A stretch of 59,746 nt of DNA, taken from assembly GCA_965657575.1 (NCBI GenBank), contig CBFHOK010000008.1, forward strand, positions 1 through 59,746, written 5' to 3'. Below are positions 19,639 through 27,038 of the stretch, piece after piece. This DNA comes from CAJXVY01 sp965657575. Lineage in GTDB: Bacteria; Actinomycetota; Actinomycetes; Actinomycetales; Microbacteriaceae. Position 1 is the stretch's first letter, and each line of letters begins with the position of its first letter. Both the position numbers and the translations under genes were made by a program. Under the pieces are notes generated by a model. That model saw only the letters and a program-made list of their open reading frames with translations, was not told the origin of the DNA and searched no databases.

Positions 19639-20889
19639 TCAAACTGTTAGATGGTTTATCCCCAAAACATACACACCATCTTCTCTTTGATAGCTGAATT
19701 GGGAATAGGTAATCACGGCAAGCCCAAGACATTTTCCTGAGTTTTCGCCATCTACTTTTGCCTTGAACTTATGAAGTGGTGTGCAAGCCTCCGGAACCCG
19801 ATTCGGGTTCAGTTTTATTTCAACGCCGAACCAATCACCATTGCTCGCGCTCAGCACAGCATCAACCTCTAACCCGGATGAATCCCTGAAGTGCCGAATT
19901 TCAAAACCAAGACTTTGGGCATAAACCATCAGATCTCGAATCACCAGATTTTCAAACATCAACCCAAAAGTGTCTAAATCTGATATCAGGTTTTCGGGAG
20001 ATGCTCCTAATGCTGCAATAGCTAGGGAGGGATCCACAAAGTAGCGCTTGGCTGATTTGCGAACTACATCTTTAGAACGCAAATGAACCAACCATGGTTC
20101 AACTTCATCTGTCAGGGACAGATCGGCCAGAGCTTGCAAATAATTACTCACTGTTTCCGGTTCAACATCAAAACCGAGGCGTTTGCTAACTTCACTCGCT
20201 AAAGACCTGGTTGAGATTTCGGTCGACACATTTCGAGCAAGACTTCCGGCAACGGCCCGGGCTCTGTCTGAATCACTTCCCGGACGAACCTGATTGAAAT
20301 CAGCTCTGAAAACGTCTTCTAAATAGGACCTGTTCAGACTTTGCGCCTGCTCAACGGTTCTATCCTGCAGAGTTGGCCAACCCCCTCTGCAGATGCTTTC
20401 TGCAAGTGTTGGTAGATGGGTTTCATCCGATTGAACCGAAACATTCTTTCCATCTAAAACCTCTGCCAGCGAAACCAAATCCTCTGAATCATCCCACTCA
20501 CTCAACGTCAAAGGCCTCATGCGTAAACGAAGAACTCTGTGGGAACCTGGATGTAAGCCTTCTTTCGAAACTGGTTTACTAGAACCGGTCAAAATAAACT
20601 GCGCAACCTTTTGCCTGCTATCGACTTCAGCGCGGATGTGATTAAAAACTTCTGGGACCAGTTGCCACTCATCGATCAACCTCGGAGTTTCACCGGCAAG
20701 CAGCAACCCCGGTGAAAAACTGGCCAGTTCGCGTTGCTGAGGATCAAGATCCAACCGCACAGAGGATTTTGCAATTTTCAAGGCAGAGCTGGTTTTGCCA
20801 CACCCTCGGGGTCCCTCAAGGAGCACCGCTCCACTGGCTTGCAGAGAACTTGTAAGCTCCCTGTCGATGTGTCTTTGTTTGTAATCCAT
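19639..20889 (-). CDS. AAA_14/DUF4143 ATPase (accessory)
   Basis: A 416-aa ATP-binding protein. Walker A GPRGCGKTS lies near residues 27-35, Walker B LIDEWQ near 91-96, and the sensor-like ILTGSS near 118. The C-terminal half is the DUF4143 domain with its typical nuclease-like ending (DSSGLEVDAVLS and WFGVEIKL), similar to the restriction-endonuclease fold (E/D...ExK). Such proteins are scattered accessory ATPases, some proposed as toxin-antitoxin-like or mobile-element-linked, with no firm biochemical role. It starts at ATG (MDYKQRH); three copies of a 23-bp repeat lie 19-81 bp upstream. It separates tadA from upp, suggesting a later insertion. Confidence 0.88.
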   Translation of the reverse strand: MDYKQRHIDRELTSSLQASGAVLLEGPRGCGKTSSALKIAKSSVRLDLDPQQRELASFSPGLLLAGETPRLIDEWQLVPEVFNHIRAEVDSRQKVAQFILTGSSKPVSKEGLHPGSHRVLRLRMRPLTLSEWDDSEDLVSLAEVLDGKNVSVQSDETHLPTLAESICRGGWPTLQDRTVEQAQSLNRSYLEDVFRADFNQVRPGSDSDRARAVAGSLARNVSTEISTRSLASEVSKRLGFDVEPETVSNYLQALADLSLTDEVEPWLVHLRSKDVVRKSAKRYFVDPSLAIAALGASPENLISDLDTFGLMFENLVIRDLMVYAQSLGFEIRHFRDSSGLEVDAVLSASNGDWFGVEIKLNPNRVPEACTPLHKFKAKVDGENSGKCLGLAVITYSQFSYQREDGVYVLGINHLTV

Positions 20890-20907
20890 AGACCAACTAT
20901 ATGCCAG

Positions 20908-20970
20908 AGACGGACATTTAGGGAGTTTTCAGACGGACATTTAGGGAGTTTTCAGACGGACATTTAGGGA
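20908..20970. repeat. 23-bp tandem direct repeat, about 2.7 copies
   Basis: The core ACGGACATTTAGGGAG recurs exactly at a 23-bp period: units at 20908-20930, 20931-20953 and a partial third at 20954-20970. The repeats are immediately upstream of the DUF4143 ATPase start. They resemble either regulator-binding iterons or the repeated transposase sites found at the ends of some insertion sequences. No transposase gene is visible nearby. Confidence 0.85.
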
Positions 20971-21016
20971 AATTCGACCCAAAGAGTATTTGAAAAAAAT
21001 GCTAAAAGTCAGACTT

Positions 21017-21045
21017 TTGCAGATGTGTACATCCTTGTGCATATT
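21017..21045 (+). promoter_or_regulatory. Sigma70-type promoter for the LuxR-type gene and upp
   Basis: TTGCAG (21017-21022), 17-bp spacer, CATATT (21040-21045). The spacer contains TGTACA, and a short inverted repeat GAACT-GCC-AGTTC lies at 21072-21084 in the predicted leader, both possible operator elements. The first ORF starts about 54 nt downstream of the likely transcription start. Confidence 0.5.
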
Positions 21046-21105
21046 AAGTGCCAGATAACGCCAAGGGGGCCGAACTGCCAGTTCTAACTAAGAGGTTACT
21101 GACAT

Positions 21106-21318
21106 ATGAGCGCAAGACCAGATCTTCCAGAGCTAATCGATGCTGAAAGAGATTTCACCACCTGGATTGCAAGAGATTATTCAAGTAAGCAGATTGCTCA
21201 GGAAACCCAGTTGGCCCTGCCCACGGTGAAGGCCAGAGTCTCAAAACTGCTAGCAAGGTTTGAGGTGAAAAACCGAAGGGAGCTTGTGCAAAAGCCCCGC
21301 CCAGAGAAAATCGTCTAA
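21106..21318 (+). CDS. Small solo LuxR/GerE-type DNA-binding protein
   Basis: A 70-aa protein consisting almost entirely of a LuxR-type helix-turn-helix. The IARDYSSKQIAQETQLALPT scanning helix (residues about 22-41) is followed by the recognition helix and VKARVSKLLARFEVKNRRELV. There is no receiver or ligand-binding domain, so it would act as a bare DNA-binding module or with a partner. It starts at ATG with AAGAGGT about 10 nt upstream. The upp gene begins 21 bp after its stop, suggesting one transcript. I cannot say what it regulates; the local palindromes make autoregulation possible. Confidence 0.8.
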   Translation: MSARPDLPELIDAERDFTTWIARDYSSKQIAQETQLALPTVKARVSKLLARFEVKNRRELVQKPRPEKIV

Positions 21319-21339
21319 TCGTAGTCAGGCAGTATTGTT

Positions 21340-21993
21340 ATGCGCATGGATGTACACGTATTAGACCACCCCCTGGTAGCACACAAGGTCACTTATCTTC
21401 GTGATGAGCGAACCTCGAGTGCTATGTTTCGTCAGCTCACCGAAGAGCTAGTGACACTGCTTGCCTACGAGGCAACCAGAAGTGTCGAGGTTGAGAGAGT
21501 TTCAGTCACCACCCCGCTAACAACCACGATAGGTGTTCACATAGCCAAACCAAGACCACTAATCGTTCCCATCTTGCGAGCAGGATTGGGAATGCTGGAG
21601 GGAATGACCAAGCTGCTGCCATCCGCTGAGGTTGGTTTCTTAGGGATAAAAAGAAACGAAGAAACCTTAGAACCCTTCACCTACGCCGAGAGATTGCCAG
21701 AAGAGCTCGATGACCGACAGGTTTTCATTGTTGACCCGATGCTGGCAACCGGTGGAACACTTAATGACAGCATCGACTATGTCTTTGATCGCGGAGCAAA
21801 ATCGGTAACGGCAATATGTCTTATCGGCGCACCAGAGGGTGCTGAAAACGTCAAAAAGCATCTAGAAAACAAATGGCCAGAAAAGCACGTGAGTGTTTAT
21901 CTGGCGGCAATGGATGAAAAGCTAAACGACATCGGATATATCGTTCCCGGTTTAGGTGATGCAGGCGACAGGTTATATGGAACAGCTGAGTAA
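21340..21993 (+). CDS. upp: Uracil phosphoribosyltransferase
   Basis: Salvages uracil to UMP with PRPP; cytoplasmic. The 217 aa is slightly above the usual 208-212, so ATG at 21346 (MDVHVLDHP) may be the true start instead of 21340. The family N-terminus (HPLVAHKVTYLRD) is clear, and the PRPP-binding loop DPMLATGGTLNDSIDYV lies near residues 131-147. The C-terminal uracil-binding segment GYIVPGLGDAGDR is intact. It follows the small LuxR-type gene with a 21-bp gap. No obvious terminator was seen before the next promoter at 22012. Confidence 0.97.
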   Translation: MRMDVHVLDHPLVAHKVTYLRDERTSSAMFRQLTEELVTLLAYEATRSVEVERVSVTTPLTTTIGVHIAKPRPLIVPILRAGLGMLEGMTKLLPSAEVGFLGIKRNEETLEPFTYAERLPEELDDRQVFIVDPMLATGGTLNDSIDYVFDRGAKSVTAICLIGAPEGAENVKKHLENKWPEKHVSVYLAAMDEKLNDIGYIVPGLGDAGDRLYGTAE

Positions 21994-22011
21994 CAAAACG
22001 CAATAAATAAA

Positions 22012-22040
22012 TTGACAAACTAATCACTTCTGAACATAAT
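22012..22040 (+). promoter_or_regulatory. Near-consensus sigma70 promoter driving a leaderless ORF
   Basis: TTGACA (22012-22017), exactly 17 bp, then CATAAT (22035-22040). The predicted start of transcription falls at about 22047-22048, and an ATG occupies 22048-22050. This places the start codon at the 5' end of the RNA, as in leaderless actinobacterial genes. It is among the strongest promoter matches in the window. Confidence 0.8.
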
Positions 22041-22047
22041 TTTCCTA

Positions 22048-22116
22048 ATGTCAAATTCAGCAGCTTCCCAGACGCAAGTATCTTGCGTGATGATGTGCTG
22101 CATGATGATGCTCTAG
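22048..22116 (+). CDS. Leaderless 22-aa Cys/Met-rich leader peptide (candidate attenuator)
   Basis: A 22-codon ORF whose ATG coincides with the predicted transcription start of a near-consensus promoter. The N-terminal half is polar and Ser/Ala/Gln-rich. The last ten residues are CVMMCCMMML, with three Cys codons in a CxxxCC arrangement and five Met codons. The stop TAG (22114-22116) touches a stem-loop that could be remodelled by a stalled ribosome, and the winged-helix regulator starts 116 nt later. Actinobacteria are known to use leaderless polycysteine uORFs to sense Cys supply, and Bordetella/Rhodobacter use CxxxCC uORFs for copper. Which applies here, if either, is inference. There is no Shine-Dalgarno site, as expected for a leaderless ORF. 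Confidence 0.6.
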   Translation: MSNSAASQTQVSCVMMCCMMML

Positions 22117-22178
22117 CGCCAGCTGGAGAAAACCTTTCTTCACCGAGGCTTCGTGCCCTCAATTCCAGCAACCGGCGC
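22116..22178 (+). promoter_or_regulatory. Long-range stem-loop overlapping the leader stop codon
   Basis: GCGCC (22116-22120) pairs with GGCGC (22174-22178), and GCTGGA (22122-22127) pairs with TCCAGC (22164-22169). This gives 11 bp with a small asymmetric internal loop, enclosing 36 nt that can form minor hairpins. The base begins at the last nucleotide of the leader stop codon, so ribosome position on the leader would open or permit it. No U-tract follows, so a translational or Rho-dependent mechanism seems likelier than intrinsic termination. Confidence 0.5.
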
Positions 22179-22232
22179 CAGCACCCCAGCCCCAAACAAA
22201 AGGAAACATTTTGAGCATCCAAGGAATTAAAA

Positions 22233-22850
22233 ATGACACTATTAGTAGCAACCAAACCAGAGGCAGTAACAGATTTGACCGATAAAGAAGCACGAGGCTT
22301 CGCATTCTACGTAGGAATCAGCGAGGCTCAGGCCCAGCAGGCTGGACTCAGCCTCGCTGAAATCGTCGCTGCCCTCAGAGAACGCTTAGAAGAACTTGCT
22401 CCAGGGACATCCAAAGAAACCTACGCAGCACTAGCTTTGGCTCCAATTGGATCCGGAGGTCGATCAATTGACGTCACCAGGCTTGCCCTTGGCGAACCAA
22501 GAGCCACCAAAAAACTGGAACTGGCCAAATCAGATGACAACCCAGCATTCGGAGTGGTGATTGACTTCCAAAGGCAAAGAGTTTTCGTTGACGGTGAGCA
22601 GGCCGAACTCACCTGCCGCGAGTTTGAAATTCTTGAAACTCTGTCGGCCAACCCAGGAAAAACTTTCTCCAGAGATGAATTAGCCAACGCTGAGTCAAAC
22701 TGCCGAGACAAGGTTTCTAATGCCAGAACAATAGATGTTCACATAAGACGCCTAAGAGCAAAGCTTCCGGGTTACGAGGACATAGTAAGAACAGTCCGAG
22801 GAACCGGATATCGCTTCGATAAGCACCCGGATGTGTTGGTTGAGAGCTAG
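22233..22850 (+). CDS. Winged-helix (OmpR/PhoB-type) transcriptional regulator with a novel N-terminal domain
   Basis: A 205-aa protein. Residues about 110-200 form a PhoB-type DNA-binding domain: VVIDFQRQRVFVDGEQAELT, then CREFEILETLSANPGKTFSR, then the recognition part TIDVHIRRLRAKLPGYEDIV and RTVRGTGYRFD. Residues 1-105 are not a receiver domain; there is no phosphoacceptor Asp pattern. That segment includes GFAFYVGISEAQAQQAGLSLAEIVAALRERL, and I recall similar proteins in other Microbacteriaceae, without a known role. It starts at ATG with AAGGAA 8 nt upstream. It is preceded by the Cys/Met leader ORF and followed with no gap by a P-loop protein gene, so all three probably share a transcript. 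Confidence 0.85.
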   Translation: MTLLVATKPEAVTDLTDKEARGFAFYVGISEAQAQQAGLSLAEIVAALRERLEELAPGTSKETYAALALAPIGSGGRSIDVTRLALGEPRATKKLELAKSDDNPAFGVVIDFQRQRVFVDGEQAELTCREFEILETLSANPGKTFSRDELANAESNCRDKVSNARTIDVHIRRLRAKLPGYEDIVRTVRGTGYRFDKHPDVLVES

Positions 22851-23411
22851 TTGAGTCTAGAAAAGGGAATCAGTGGTGTTTTATCGGCAATTGAACCAAT
22901 TGCCGATAACTCGCCCATAATCCTCATTGACGGCAGAACCGGCACCGGAAAAACCGAATTTGCCCAAAGGCTTCAAAATAAGCTTTTTGGGATTTTAGAA
23001 CAAGCGCCAAGACTGATCAGCATGGATGATCTCTATCCGGGATGGGGAGGCCTTCAAGAGGGCGCGCTGTATCTGATTAGACAGATACTTATCCCACTAA
23101 GCAAAAACCAAACTGCCTATTGGAACAACTTTGATTGGCAAACAGATTCGTACGAAGAGAAGCTAACAAGTTTCGCTGGTGGAACACCGTTGATTATTGA
23201 GGGCTGCGGAGCACTGAATCATGCAAGCAAAGAACTTGCTGATTATTCAATCTGGCTGAGCGCTCCAGAACAAACCAGGAAAAAACGCTTTTCCGAAAGA
23301 GATGGAGGCGCCTTTGATGAGTATTACGAGAAATGGTCAGCCCAAGAGGACGAGTTTTATTCAACCCACCGATCAGCCGAGCAGGCTAACCTTCGGGTTG
23401 AGAATCCCTAA
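22851..23411 (+). CDS. P-loop NTPase, uridine kinase-like
   Basis: A 186-aa protein beginning with TTG immediately after the regulator stop codon. Walker A GRTGTGKTEFA lies near residues 28-38, MDDLYPGWGGLQEG near 58-71 is a typical substrate-pocket motif of these kinase-like proteins, and the Walker B-like LIIEGCGAL is near 116. It resembles small actinobacterial (uridine) kinase-like ATP-binding proteins whose substrate is undefined. Abutment with the winged-helix gene implies translational coupling. Its 3' end overlaps the convergent DedA gene by 26 bp. Confidence 0.8.
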   Translation: MSLEKGISGVLSAIEPIADNSPIILIDGRTGTGKTEFAQRLQNKLFGILEQAPRLISMDDLYPGWGGLQEGALYLIRQILIPLSKNQTAYWNNFDWQTDSYEEKLTSFAGGTPLIIEGCGALNHASKELADYSIWLSAPEQTRKKRFSERDGGAFDEYYEKWSAQEDEFYSTHRSAEQANLRVENP

Positions 23412-24048
23412 CCGGAACTTCTCGGTTTTCTCGCCAGGTTCTAATTCCTGCAATAACGCTTAGCAAGATAACTACGAGCGCAATGCCGTAGGTTGCGTTT
23501 CTAACAAGCGGGATCGAATAGGTGAAATATCCCGCGAGGGTTAGCCCACTCCCCCACAACAAAGCACCAACCGCATTAGCTGTGAAGAACTTGTAGTAGT
23601 TCATTTTTCCGATCCCAGCAAGGGCAGGAATGATCACCCTTCCCCAGGGAACAAATCTTGCAACCACAATCGACCACCAGCCGTATCGGTTATAAAAAAC
23701 TTCAGATTTGGCAATGGCGGTTTGTATCCATTTGCCCTGACGTTTATCAAGGTAGGGCCTGCCTGCGTGGCGTCCAATGGTGTAACCAACTTGATCACCA
23801 AGCCAGGCCGCAGTGAACACACCAATCACCATCACAAAGACGTTGATGCTGTCTGAGTTTGCTGCTGCCACCAACCCTGCGGCAAAGACCAGACTGTCTC
23901 CTGTGATAAACGGAATGAACGCGCCAACGAATAAACCAGTTCCCGCAAACACCAATCCAAAGACTGCTGCGTAGAACAAGATTGGTCCAATTACATCGAA
24001 CCAACTGATGATGTCATCGGTAACTGAGAGATAAATTGTTGGGTTCAC
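23386..24048 (-). CDS. DedA/VTT family membrane protein
   Basis: A 220-aa inner-membrane protein of the DedA family, linked in other bacteria to undecaprenyl-phosphate or phospholipid translocation. It has the re-entrant N-terminal segment (FVGAFIPFITGDSLVFAAGL, residues about 41-60), the middle GDQVGYTIGRHAG and the ARFVPWGRVIIPALAGIG block with the conserved Arg near 140, followed by two C-terminal helices. An Asp (TGD) sits where many members have Glu. It starts at GTG (MNPTIYLSV) with little ribosome-binding sequence. Confidence 0.9.
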   Translation of the reverse strand: MNPTIYLSVTDDIISWFDVIGPILFYAAVFGLVFAGTGLFVGAFIPFITGDSLVFAAGLVAAANSDSINVFVMVIGVFTAAWLGDQVGYTIGRHAGRPYLDKRQGKWIQTAIAKSEVFYNRYGWWSIVVARFVPWGRVIIPALAGIGKMNYYKFFTANAVGALLWGSGLTLAGYFTYSIPLVRNATYGIALVVILLSVIAGIRTWRENREVPVRDSQPEG

Positions 24049-24097
24049 ACCCGTAAGTCTAAATTAGGTTTGGCTAACTGGTTAACTCGAGTATTAC

Positions 24098-24679
24098 TTA
24101 GAGTCCGTAAATGACAATCTCTTCCATGTCTTTACGTTCCCGATCGGCTTTCTCTCTTTGGGCCAGTTCCTCAGGCAGGGTGTCTGCATCGGCCATTTCA
24201 CCAATCGCAATCACTGCCTGAACCTCGTGATTTTCATCCAATCCCAAGAAGTCTTTGATTTCATCTGCGTGGATTCCACTCATGTGGTGGCTAAACAGAC
24301 CCAAATACTGAACTTGCAAAATCAGTTGAGAACCTGCGAGTCCGGTTGCGTATTGGGCACGATCTAACGTTTTGCCATCTGATTCGGTCTGGGTGATAAC
24401 CACAACCAGTGCCGATGAGTTCTTTGCCCAAACAGCGTTTCCAGGTGCTAACGCTTTTTCAACAAACTCGTTGAATCTTTTATCTGTTCTGTCAATCCAG
24501 GCCAATTTCCAAGGCTGGTTGTTTCCACTACTCGGCGCCCAGCGGGCAGCTTCTAGGATTCCAAACTTCTCTGACTCTGTTGGCTCTCGCTCGGGGTTGA
24601 ATGCCCTGGGTGACCATCTGTCAAGAATCTCTGGGAGAAGTGGTCCTGCTTTTTTAGTGGTTATCGGTCTTTTTTCCAT
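24098..24679 (-). CDS. Nitroreductase family protein (FMN-dependent)
   Basis: A 193-aa flavoprotein. The N-terminal FMN-binding motif RWSPRAFNPEREP lies near residues 21-33 and the second FMN segment PSSGNNQPWKLAW near 53-65. A C-terminal GEMADADTLPEELAQREK resembles small nitroreductase family members. These enzymes use NAD(P)H to reduce nitro, quinone or related compounds; the substrate cannot be read from sequence. ATG start. It sits 21 bp downstream of the threonine aldolase-like gene on the same strand, possibly cotranscribed. Confidence 0.88.
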   Translation of the reverse strand: MEKRPITTKKAGPLLPEILDRWSPRAFNPEREPTESEKFGILEAARWAPSSGNNQPWKLAWIDRTDKRFNEFVEKALAPGNAVWAKNSSALVVVITQTESDGKTLDRAQYATGLAGSQLILQVQYLGLFSHHMSGIHADEIKDFLGLDENHEVQAVIAIGEMADADTLPEELAQREKADRERKDMEEIVIYGL

Positions 24680-24700
24680 ATGAGGGTTAAAACTACAACC

Positions 24701-25774
24701 TCAACCCAAAGCTTCCGTAACATCCCGTAAAAAACTCTGGATGTCTTCCTCGGTGGTGTCCCACGCACACATCAACCGATACTGACCAATGGTTTGATTC
24801 CAGTCATAGAAATGCCATTTGTCCTGAAGTTTCTTGGCAAGCTTTTTATCCATCACTGGGAAAACCGCGTTTGCATCGGTTTTCAAGGGCAAGCTAAGTC
24901 TCTGCTTATTTCCTATGGATAGTTTTCTCAGACCCTTTTCCAATTCAGCAGCCATCGAGTTTGCATGCCTCGCAAGCTCAATTGCCAATGGTGTTTTGCC
25001 AGAATAGAGGGCAATCAGTTGAGCCGAAATAAACCTCATCTTGCTGGCAAGCTGCATCGAAGTCTTTCTTAAGTACTGCATATCGTGGGCTAAACGCTTA
25101 CCAGTTGCACTGGATGCGTTAGTGACAATCACAGCCTCGCAGGCCAAGCCTCCGATTTTGGTCCCACCAAGAGAAACCAAATCAATACCCGCATCGGTTG
25201 TGAATTTCTTGAAAGGAAGTCCGAGTGCAGCACTGGCATTAGAAAGCCTTGCTCCATCCATGTGGGTGATAAGTCCGTGTTTTTTAGCCTGCTTGGTAAT
25301 CGCTTTGATCTCATCAAGCGAATAAACAGTTCCGTATTCGCTGGAATTTGTGATGCTGACAGCTGCCTGCTGCGAGCGGTGAACAAAGCCAAAATCAATC
25401 AACTCCGGCTCAATAAGCTCAGGAGTTAGCTTTCCATCACCCTTTGGAATCTCAACATTCCAGAGTTTGATCCCGCCCATTTTTTCTGGCGCTCCACCCT
25501 CATCCATGTTGAGATGCGATGTTGCAGCACCAATCACCGCGCCCCAGCGCGGGATGGCTGCCTGCAGGGCAACAACATTCGCCCCTGTTCCGTTGAACAC
25601 CGGGAAACCAACGGCATTTGCTCCGAAGAGTTTTTTCACCAGCTGGTTGAATTCAGCAGTCACCTCATCATCGCCATAGGCGGTTTGGTGATCGTGATTG
25701 ACCTCAGATATTGCTGTTAGCACATCCGGATGAATACCTGCATAGTTATCGCTTGCAAAGCCTCTTGTTGACAC
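24701..25774 (-). CDS. Threonine aldolase-family PLP enzyme
   Basis: A 357-aa PLP enzyme of the beta-eliminating lyase / low-specificity threonine aldolase group, expected to cleave threonine (or allo-threonine) to glycine and acetaldehyde. The N-terminus FASDNYAGIHPDVL matches the family start, MDGARLSNA near residue 180 holds the cofactor-contacting Asp/Arg, and SLGGTKIGG near 205 carries the PLP lysine. The start is GTG at 25774 (MSTRGFASD). The GSL/IPKGDGKLTPE region is typical. Family assignment good; exact substrate not certain. Confidence 0.9.
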   Translation of the reverse strand: MSTRGFASDNYAGIHPDVLTAISEVNHDHQTAYGDDEVTAEFNQLVKKLFGANAVGFPVFNGTGANVVALQAAIPRWGAVIGAATSHLNMDEGGAPEKMGGIKLWNVEIPKGDGKLTPELIEPELIDFGFVHRSQQAAVSITNSSEYGTVYSLDEIKAITKQAKKHGLITHMDGARLSNASAALGLPFKKFTTDAGIDLVSLGGTKIGGLACEAVIVTNASSATGKRLAHDMQYLRKTSMQLASKMRFISAQLIALYSGKTPLAIELARHANSMAAELEKGLRKLSIGNKQRLSLPLKTDANAVFPVMDKKLAKKLQDKWHFYDWNQTIGQYRLMCAWDTTEEDIQSFLRDVTEALG

Positions 25775-25923
25775 GAGTAATAACCTACCTCGGCCGAGAA
25801 CCTGGTTGCTTGCTTAGGTGAAAAATGTAAATTGAATTTTGTGAAATTTATAAAACATCTTTTGGATTCTTCACAGAACCAGCTGCTCAAAATTGTTGTG
25901 CTCCGCTCTGCTAGAGTGCATCG

Positions 25924-26805
25924 GTGAGCTCTAAGGGATTGACTTTATTTCTTCTAGCCGGGGTAATTTGGGGAATCCCATACTTCTTCACTGAATTCGC
26001 CCTTGCGAGCTTTTCAACACCCAGCATCATTTGGCTGAGGGTCACCATTGGAGCACTGGTTTTGATCCCGTTGGCGATGCGCTCGGGAGATCTGAAACGA
26101 GCAATCAAATACTGGCCATGGGTTTTGGCTTTTGCTGCTATTGAGATGGTCGGTCCGTGGTTTTTGATTCCCGAGGCTCAAAGAAGCGTCAGTTCCGGAT
26201 TGGCATCGCTGATTATCACCACCGTGCCGTTTTTCGGAATTTTGATTGTGGGTCTCAGGGGAGACAAATCCGTTTGGCACCCAAAGACCATTCTCGGTTT
26301 AGTGCTCGGTGGTATTGGAGTTATCGGCCTGGTTGGAATCGATGTCTTTAGGGACATTTTGGACCTACTGCCAATCGGCATGCTTTTGTTAGCAGCGCTT
26401 GGGTATGCGATTGCGCCAATAATTGTCAGCGACAAGCTTAGAAATGTTCCGATGTTTGCCGTTATCGCACTCTCACTTGCAATGGTCAGTGTTATCTATG
26501 CAATCCCCGCTTGGTCCACCCTGCCAGCTGAAATTCCGCAAGCTGATCTCTCTGCTTGGGTTGGAGTATTGGGCTTGGGTGTGATAACAACCGCGATTGC
26601 CTTTGTTATCTTTTTCACTCTAGTCAAAGAGATTGGACCGGCAAGGGCTGAGTTGATTGTTTTTGTAAACGTGGCTGTGGCAGTTTTACTAGGCGTCTTT
26701 GCCTTAGGGGAACCGTTTACGACAGGAATGATGGTGGGTCTGCCCCTGGTGATATGTGGGAGTTATTTGGCAACTCGCAAACCTAATGAAAAACGGTTGG
26801 ATTAG
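25924..26805 (+). CDS. EamA/DMT-superfamily transporter
   Basis: A 293-aa integral membrane protein with about ten hydrophobic helices arranged as two EamA repeats. The first begins LLAGVIWGIPYFFTE with the typical WG motif, and the second begins near residue 155 (LLAALGYAIAPIIVS). It ends in a basic tail. Usually these export metabolites or amino acids; the substrate cannot be predicted. The GTG start at 25924 lies 7 bp after a possible -10 (TAGAGT), so the message may be leaderless. It is divergent from the aldolase gene. Confidence 0.88.
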   Translation: MSSKGLTLFLLAGVIWGIPYFFTEFALASFSTPSIIWLRVTIGALVLIPLAMRSGDLKRAIKYWPWVLAFAAIEMVGPWFLIPEAQRSVSSGLASLIITTVPFFGILIVGLRGDKSVWHPKTILGLVLGGIGVIGLVGIDVFRDILDLLPIGMLLLAALGYAIAPIIVSDKLRNVPMFAVIALSLAMVSVIYAIPAWSTLPAEIPQADLSAWVGVLGLGVITTAIAFVIFFTLVKEIGPARAELIVFVNVAVAVLLGVFALGEPFTTGMMVGLPLVICGSYLATRKPNEKRLD

Positions 26806-26933
26806 CTCTCGGTTGAACCCTTGCGGTTGACCTGAACCTGCCTCCCCTGGTTGGTCTGGTCCTTCGAGTGCTCTAGAATCCCTTCCTTGAAGCAAAACCG
26901 ACGTCTTTGTTTTCCTTAAAGGATGGAGTAAAC

Positions 26934-27038
26934 GTGTCGCCAAATAAGAGAAATCGCTTGATGGTTTTAGATTTATTGGTCGAATGCTTGAAGGGACACC
27001 TTGACCCAAATTTGAAGAGATACTTCATTTTCGATTAG
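26934..27038 (+). CDS. Possible 34-aa small protein
   Basis: A GTG-started ORF of 34 codons (beginning MSPNKRNRLMVLDLLVECL), preceded by AAAGGATGGAG at a suitable distance. The peptide is basic at its N-terminus with a short hydrophobic helix (MVLDLLVECL), ending YFIFD. It occupies the otherwise empty 331-bp gap between the EamA transporter and the DCC protein (26806-27136). The only support is the ribosome-binding site and clean frame; I know of no homologue. Confidence 0.3.
   Translation: MSPNKRNRLMVLDLLVECLKGHLDPNLKRYFIFD

Noticed and set aside
20908..20970. CRISPR array
   Set aside because: The repeats are contiguous with no spacers, only 23 bp long, and no cas genes are present.
22211..22285. 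TTG-started ORF of 24 codons overlapping the regulator start
   Set aside because: It has a passable ribosome-binding site but is out of frame with the regulator, has no coding character and overlaps a much better start.
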